A DNA stretch of 64,000 nucleotides from Ornithoclostridium sp944380285 (GTDB lineage: Bacteria; Bacillota; Clostridia; Christensenellales; UBA3700), in assembly GCA_963931165.1 (NCBI GenBank), contig OZ006985.1:1612001-1676000 (forward strand), written 5' to 3'. Made by a program: the position numbers and the translations under genes. Position 1 is the first letter of the stretch. Each line of letters opens with the position of its first letter. The notes beneath the pieces are model-generated. The model was not told the DNA's origin. It made no database searches and worked only from the letters and a program-made list of their open reading frames with translations. Of the stretch, positions 62,120 to 64,000 are shown piece after piece.

Positions 62120-64000
62120 ATGCACAAGACAGACCTGTGCGGAATTTGGTCGCTGACCGATTCCGACAAAATCAAAGGCATTCCCGCGACCGTTCCCGGC
62201 TGCAACTTTCTCGACCTCGTCAAAGCAGAGGTCATCCCCGACCCCTTCATCGGCTGCAACGAGACCGACGTTCAATGGGTCGGCAAGCATGATTGGACCT
62301 TTTCGCGCACATTCGAGATGAGCGCGGACGACCTCAAACGCGAACATGTCGTGCTCGTCTTCGAGATGCTCGACACTCTCGCCGAGATCGTCGTCAACGG
62401 CAAGCGCATCGCCGGCGTACAAAACGCGTACCGCAGATATATCTTCGACGTCAAAGACGTGCTCGCCGCGGGGGAAAACACCATATCGGTCAAGTTTTCC
62501 AACCCTCTCGACTACATCGCCAAGTGGCAGAAAGAGATGCCTATGATCAACACCACCGAAGGCGAAGCCGGCTCCTGCCACATCCGCAAACCGGCATATC
62601 ACTTCGGCTGGGACTGGGCGCCTCACCTGCTGCAATGCGGCATCATCAAGCCGGCATACGTGCTCGCCTACGACGGCGCGAAGCTGGACGGCGTGCGCGT
62701 GCGTCAACATCACGACGGCGGCAAGGTCACACTCGAACTCACGCCCGAGTTTTACGGCGAAAAGCGCGCGTCGGTGCACTATGTTTTGACCTCGCCCGAC
62801 GGCGAAAAACTCGCCGAACTCGACGGCGAAAACGTCTCGATCGAAGTGACAGATCCCAAGCTGTGGCAGTGCAACGGCAGCGGCGAACAACCGCTCTACA
62901 CGCTGACCGCCGCCTGTGCGGACAACGCCGACGACGTGCATACTCTGAACCTCGGTCTGAGGACGATCGAACTCGACCTGTCCGCCGACGAATGGGGCAC
63001 CAACTTCCGCTTTATCCTCAACGGCAAGCCTGTCTTTGCGCGCGGCGCGAATTGGGTGCCGACGGACAGCTTCATCTCGCGCACCACGCACGACGACCTC
63101 GAATTTTTGATCTCGACCGCCGCGCACGCCAACATGAACATGCTGCGCGTCTGGGGCGGCGCTTACTACGAGAGCGACGACTTTTACGACCTGTGCGACC
63201 GCTACGGCATCCTCGTGTGGCAGGACTGCATGTTCGCCTGCTCCCCCTTCCCCTACGGCAGAGAGGACTTTGTCGCCGAGGTGGACAAAGAGATCGAAGA
63301 CAACGTCCGCCGCATTCGCCACCACGCGTCGCTCGCATTGTGGAACGGCAACAACGAGGTCGAACAGATGTCGCTCGGCTGGCGCATCATGGTCGAGAAC
63401 ATCAAACAGACCGGACCCTTCTATTATCAACACCTGCGCGAAAAAATCGCGGAGTTCGACGACGTCACTCCCTATTGGCCGGGCTCGCCGACGGGCGGCG
63501 AATTTCTCAAGGACATCTACTCGACGCGGCACGGCGACACACACCTGTGGAAGGCGTGGCACGGTCTGCGCCCGATAGCATATCTGCTGGGCAACTATAC
63601 CCGGTTTTGCAGTGAGTTCGGCTTCCAGGCGTTCGCGCACGAGAATACGCTGCGCATCTTCGGCGAAGGCAAACTCCCCGAGTCGCTCGACGGTCCTTTG
63701 ATGAAGCTGCACCAGAAGGCGATGGCGGGCAATTCGCGCACGCAATACTACATCATCGAGAGATATTGGACGCCCGAGAGACTTTGGGATCTCGTCTATC
63801 TGACCCAGCTCAACCAAGCCGACTGCGCCGAGCTCGCGACCGAACATTGGCGCCGCAACAAGGGACGCTGCAACGGCTCGCTCTATTGGCAATACAACGA
63901 CTGCTGGGGCGTGACCTCATGGTCGGGGCTTGACTGGTACCGCAACCTCAAAGCGATCACCTACCGCGCGCGCCACTTCAACGCGCCGGTCACCGCGACC
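62120..64000 (+). CDS. Beta-mannosidase, GH2 family (3' end outside the window)
   Basis: 627 codons are present and the frame is open at the window edge. The sugar-binding domain comes first (GIWSLTDSD, GCNETDVQWVGKHDWTFSR). The immunoglobulin-like domain follows and the TIM barrel starts around 330. The acid/base Glu413 is in ALWNGNNEVE and the nucleophile Glu499 in CSEFGFQAF. FGWDWAPHLL is typical of beta-mannosidases rather than beta-galactosidases. No signal peptide; intracellular. CGGAGGAACA precedes ATG. Full GH2 mannosidases are about 800-850 aa, so about 200 residues are missing. Confidence 0.88.
   Translation, partial: MHKTDLCGIWSLTDSDKIKGIPATVPGCNFLDLVKAEVIPDPFIGCNETDVQWVGKHDWTFSRTFEMSADDLKREHVVLVFEMLDTLAEIVVNGKRIAGVQNAYRRYIFDVKDVLAAGENTISVKFSNPLDYIAKWQKEMPMINTTEGEAGSCHIRKPAYHFGWDWAPHLLQCGIIKPAYVLAYDGAKLDGVRVRQHHDGGKVTLELTPEFYGEKRASVHYVLTSPDGEKLAELDGENVSIEVTDPKLWQCNGSGEQPLYTLTAACADNADDVHTLNLGLRTIELDLSADEWGTNFRFILNGKPVFARGANWVPTDSFISRTTHDDLEFLISTAAHANMNMLRVWGGAYYESDDFYDLCDRYGILVWQDCMFACSPFPYGREDFVAEVDKEIEDNVRRIRHHASLALWNGNNEVEQMSLGWRIMVENIKQTGPFYYQHLREKIAEFDDVTPYWPGSPTGGEFLKDIYSTRHGDTHLWKAWHGLRPIAYLLGNYTRFCSEFGFQAFAHENTLRIFGEGKLPESLDGPLMKLHQKAMAGNSRTQYYIIERYWTPERLWDLVYLTQLNQADCAELATEHWRRNKGRCNGSLYWQYNDCWGVTSWSGLDWYRNLKAITYRARHFNAPVTAT

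Overview
The window is a chromosomal segment of a GC-rich anaerobic Firmicute (Bacillota, Clostridia; probably a gut-type lineage related to Christensenellales, but the rank below class is a guess). The evidence is the gene families and their order: ylxM-ffh-rpsP-khpA-rimM-trmD-(DUF1292)-rbgA-rnhB-yraN-rplS, comM-dprA-topA-trmFO-hslV-hslU-hisS-aspS-tcdA, an Rrf2/NifS/IscU iron-sulfur operon, a lysine riboswitch, consensus sigma-A promoters and strong AGGAGG ribosome binding sites. No rRNA or tRNA gene was recognised.

Layout. 1-4.1 kb: a degenerate 80-bp repeat array, a GPH-type sugar symporter and a GH36 alpha-galactosidase. 4.2-8.6 kb: a small integrated element with a large serine recombinase, a tiny TnpW-like protein, an HUH rolling-circle replication initiator and a sigma-region-4-like protein, carrying two nested cruciforms (6.1 and 8.5 kb). 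8.6-11.5 kb: an AT-rich accessory patch with the 3' stub of a BspA-like leucine-rich-repeat gene, a divergent RlmN/Cfr-type radical SAM rRNA methylase, an IS481-like element and an orphan FtsK-gamma-like wHTH protein. 11.9-15 kb: a large surface lipoprotein with four homogenised 201-bp repeats. 15.4-21.3 kb: hemW/lepA, an aminotransferase, a LUD protein, a GDPD phosphodiesterase and a 43-aa protein. 21.5-23.6 kb: iscR-nifS-iscU. 23.9-24.3 kb: a MITE and 157-bp tandem repeats. 24.3-29 kb: ZIP metal transporter, Fic protein, glyA and trxA. 29-49.5 kb: two very dense, leftward housekeeping operons for tRNA modification, aminoacylation, proteolysis, DNA uptake/topology, ribosome assembly and SRP. 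49.6-57.3 kb: a cytidylate-kinase-like protein, small hypothetical proteins, and an HD/TPR/Hsp33/membrane-protein cluster. 57.5-60.5 kb: a lysine riboswitch controlling asd-dapA-dapB. 60.5-64 kb: an MFS sugar transporter and a GH2 beta-mannosidase that runs off the window.

Working together: two sugar transporter/glycosidase pairs (alpha-galactoside at the left edge, beta-mannoside at the right edge) suggest plant-glycan (galactomannan-type) oligosaccharide use. The core operons are typical Clostridial housekeeping. The most unusual material lies in the accessory region 4.1-11.5 kb and in the dispersed repeats (a MITE with 21-bp terminal inverted repeats, the 157-bp tandem, AATTGATA pairs and CAATGC arrays), several of which recur across the window. 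Nothing here amounts to a demonstrated new defence or signalling system. The best candidates for new biology are the HUH-Rep/serine-recombinase element with its cruciforms, the Fic gene with its operator-like dyads, the lipoprotein/GT-C fusion and the divergent Cfr/RlmN-like methylase.
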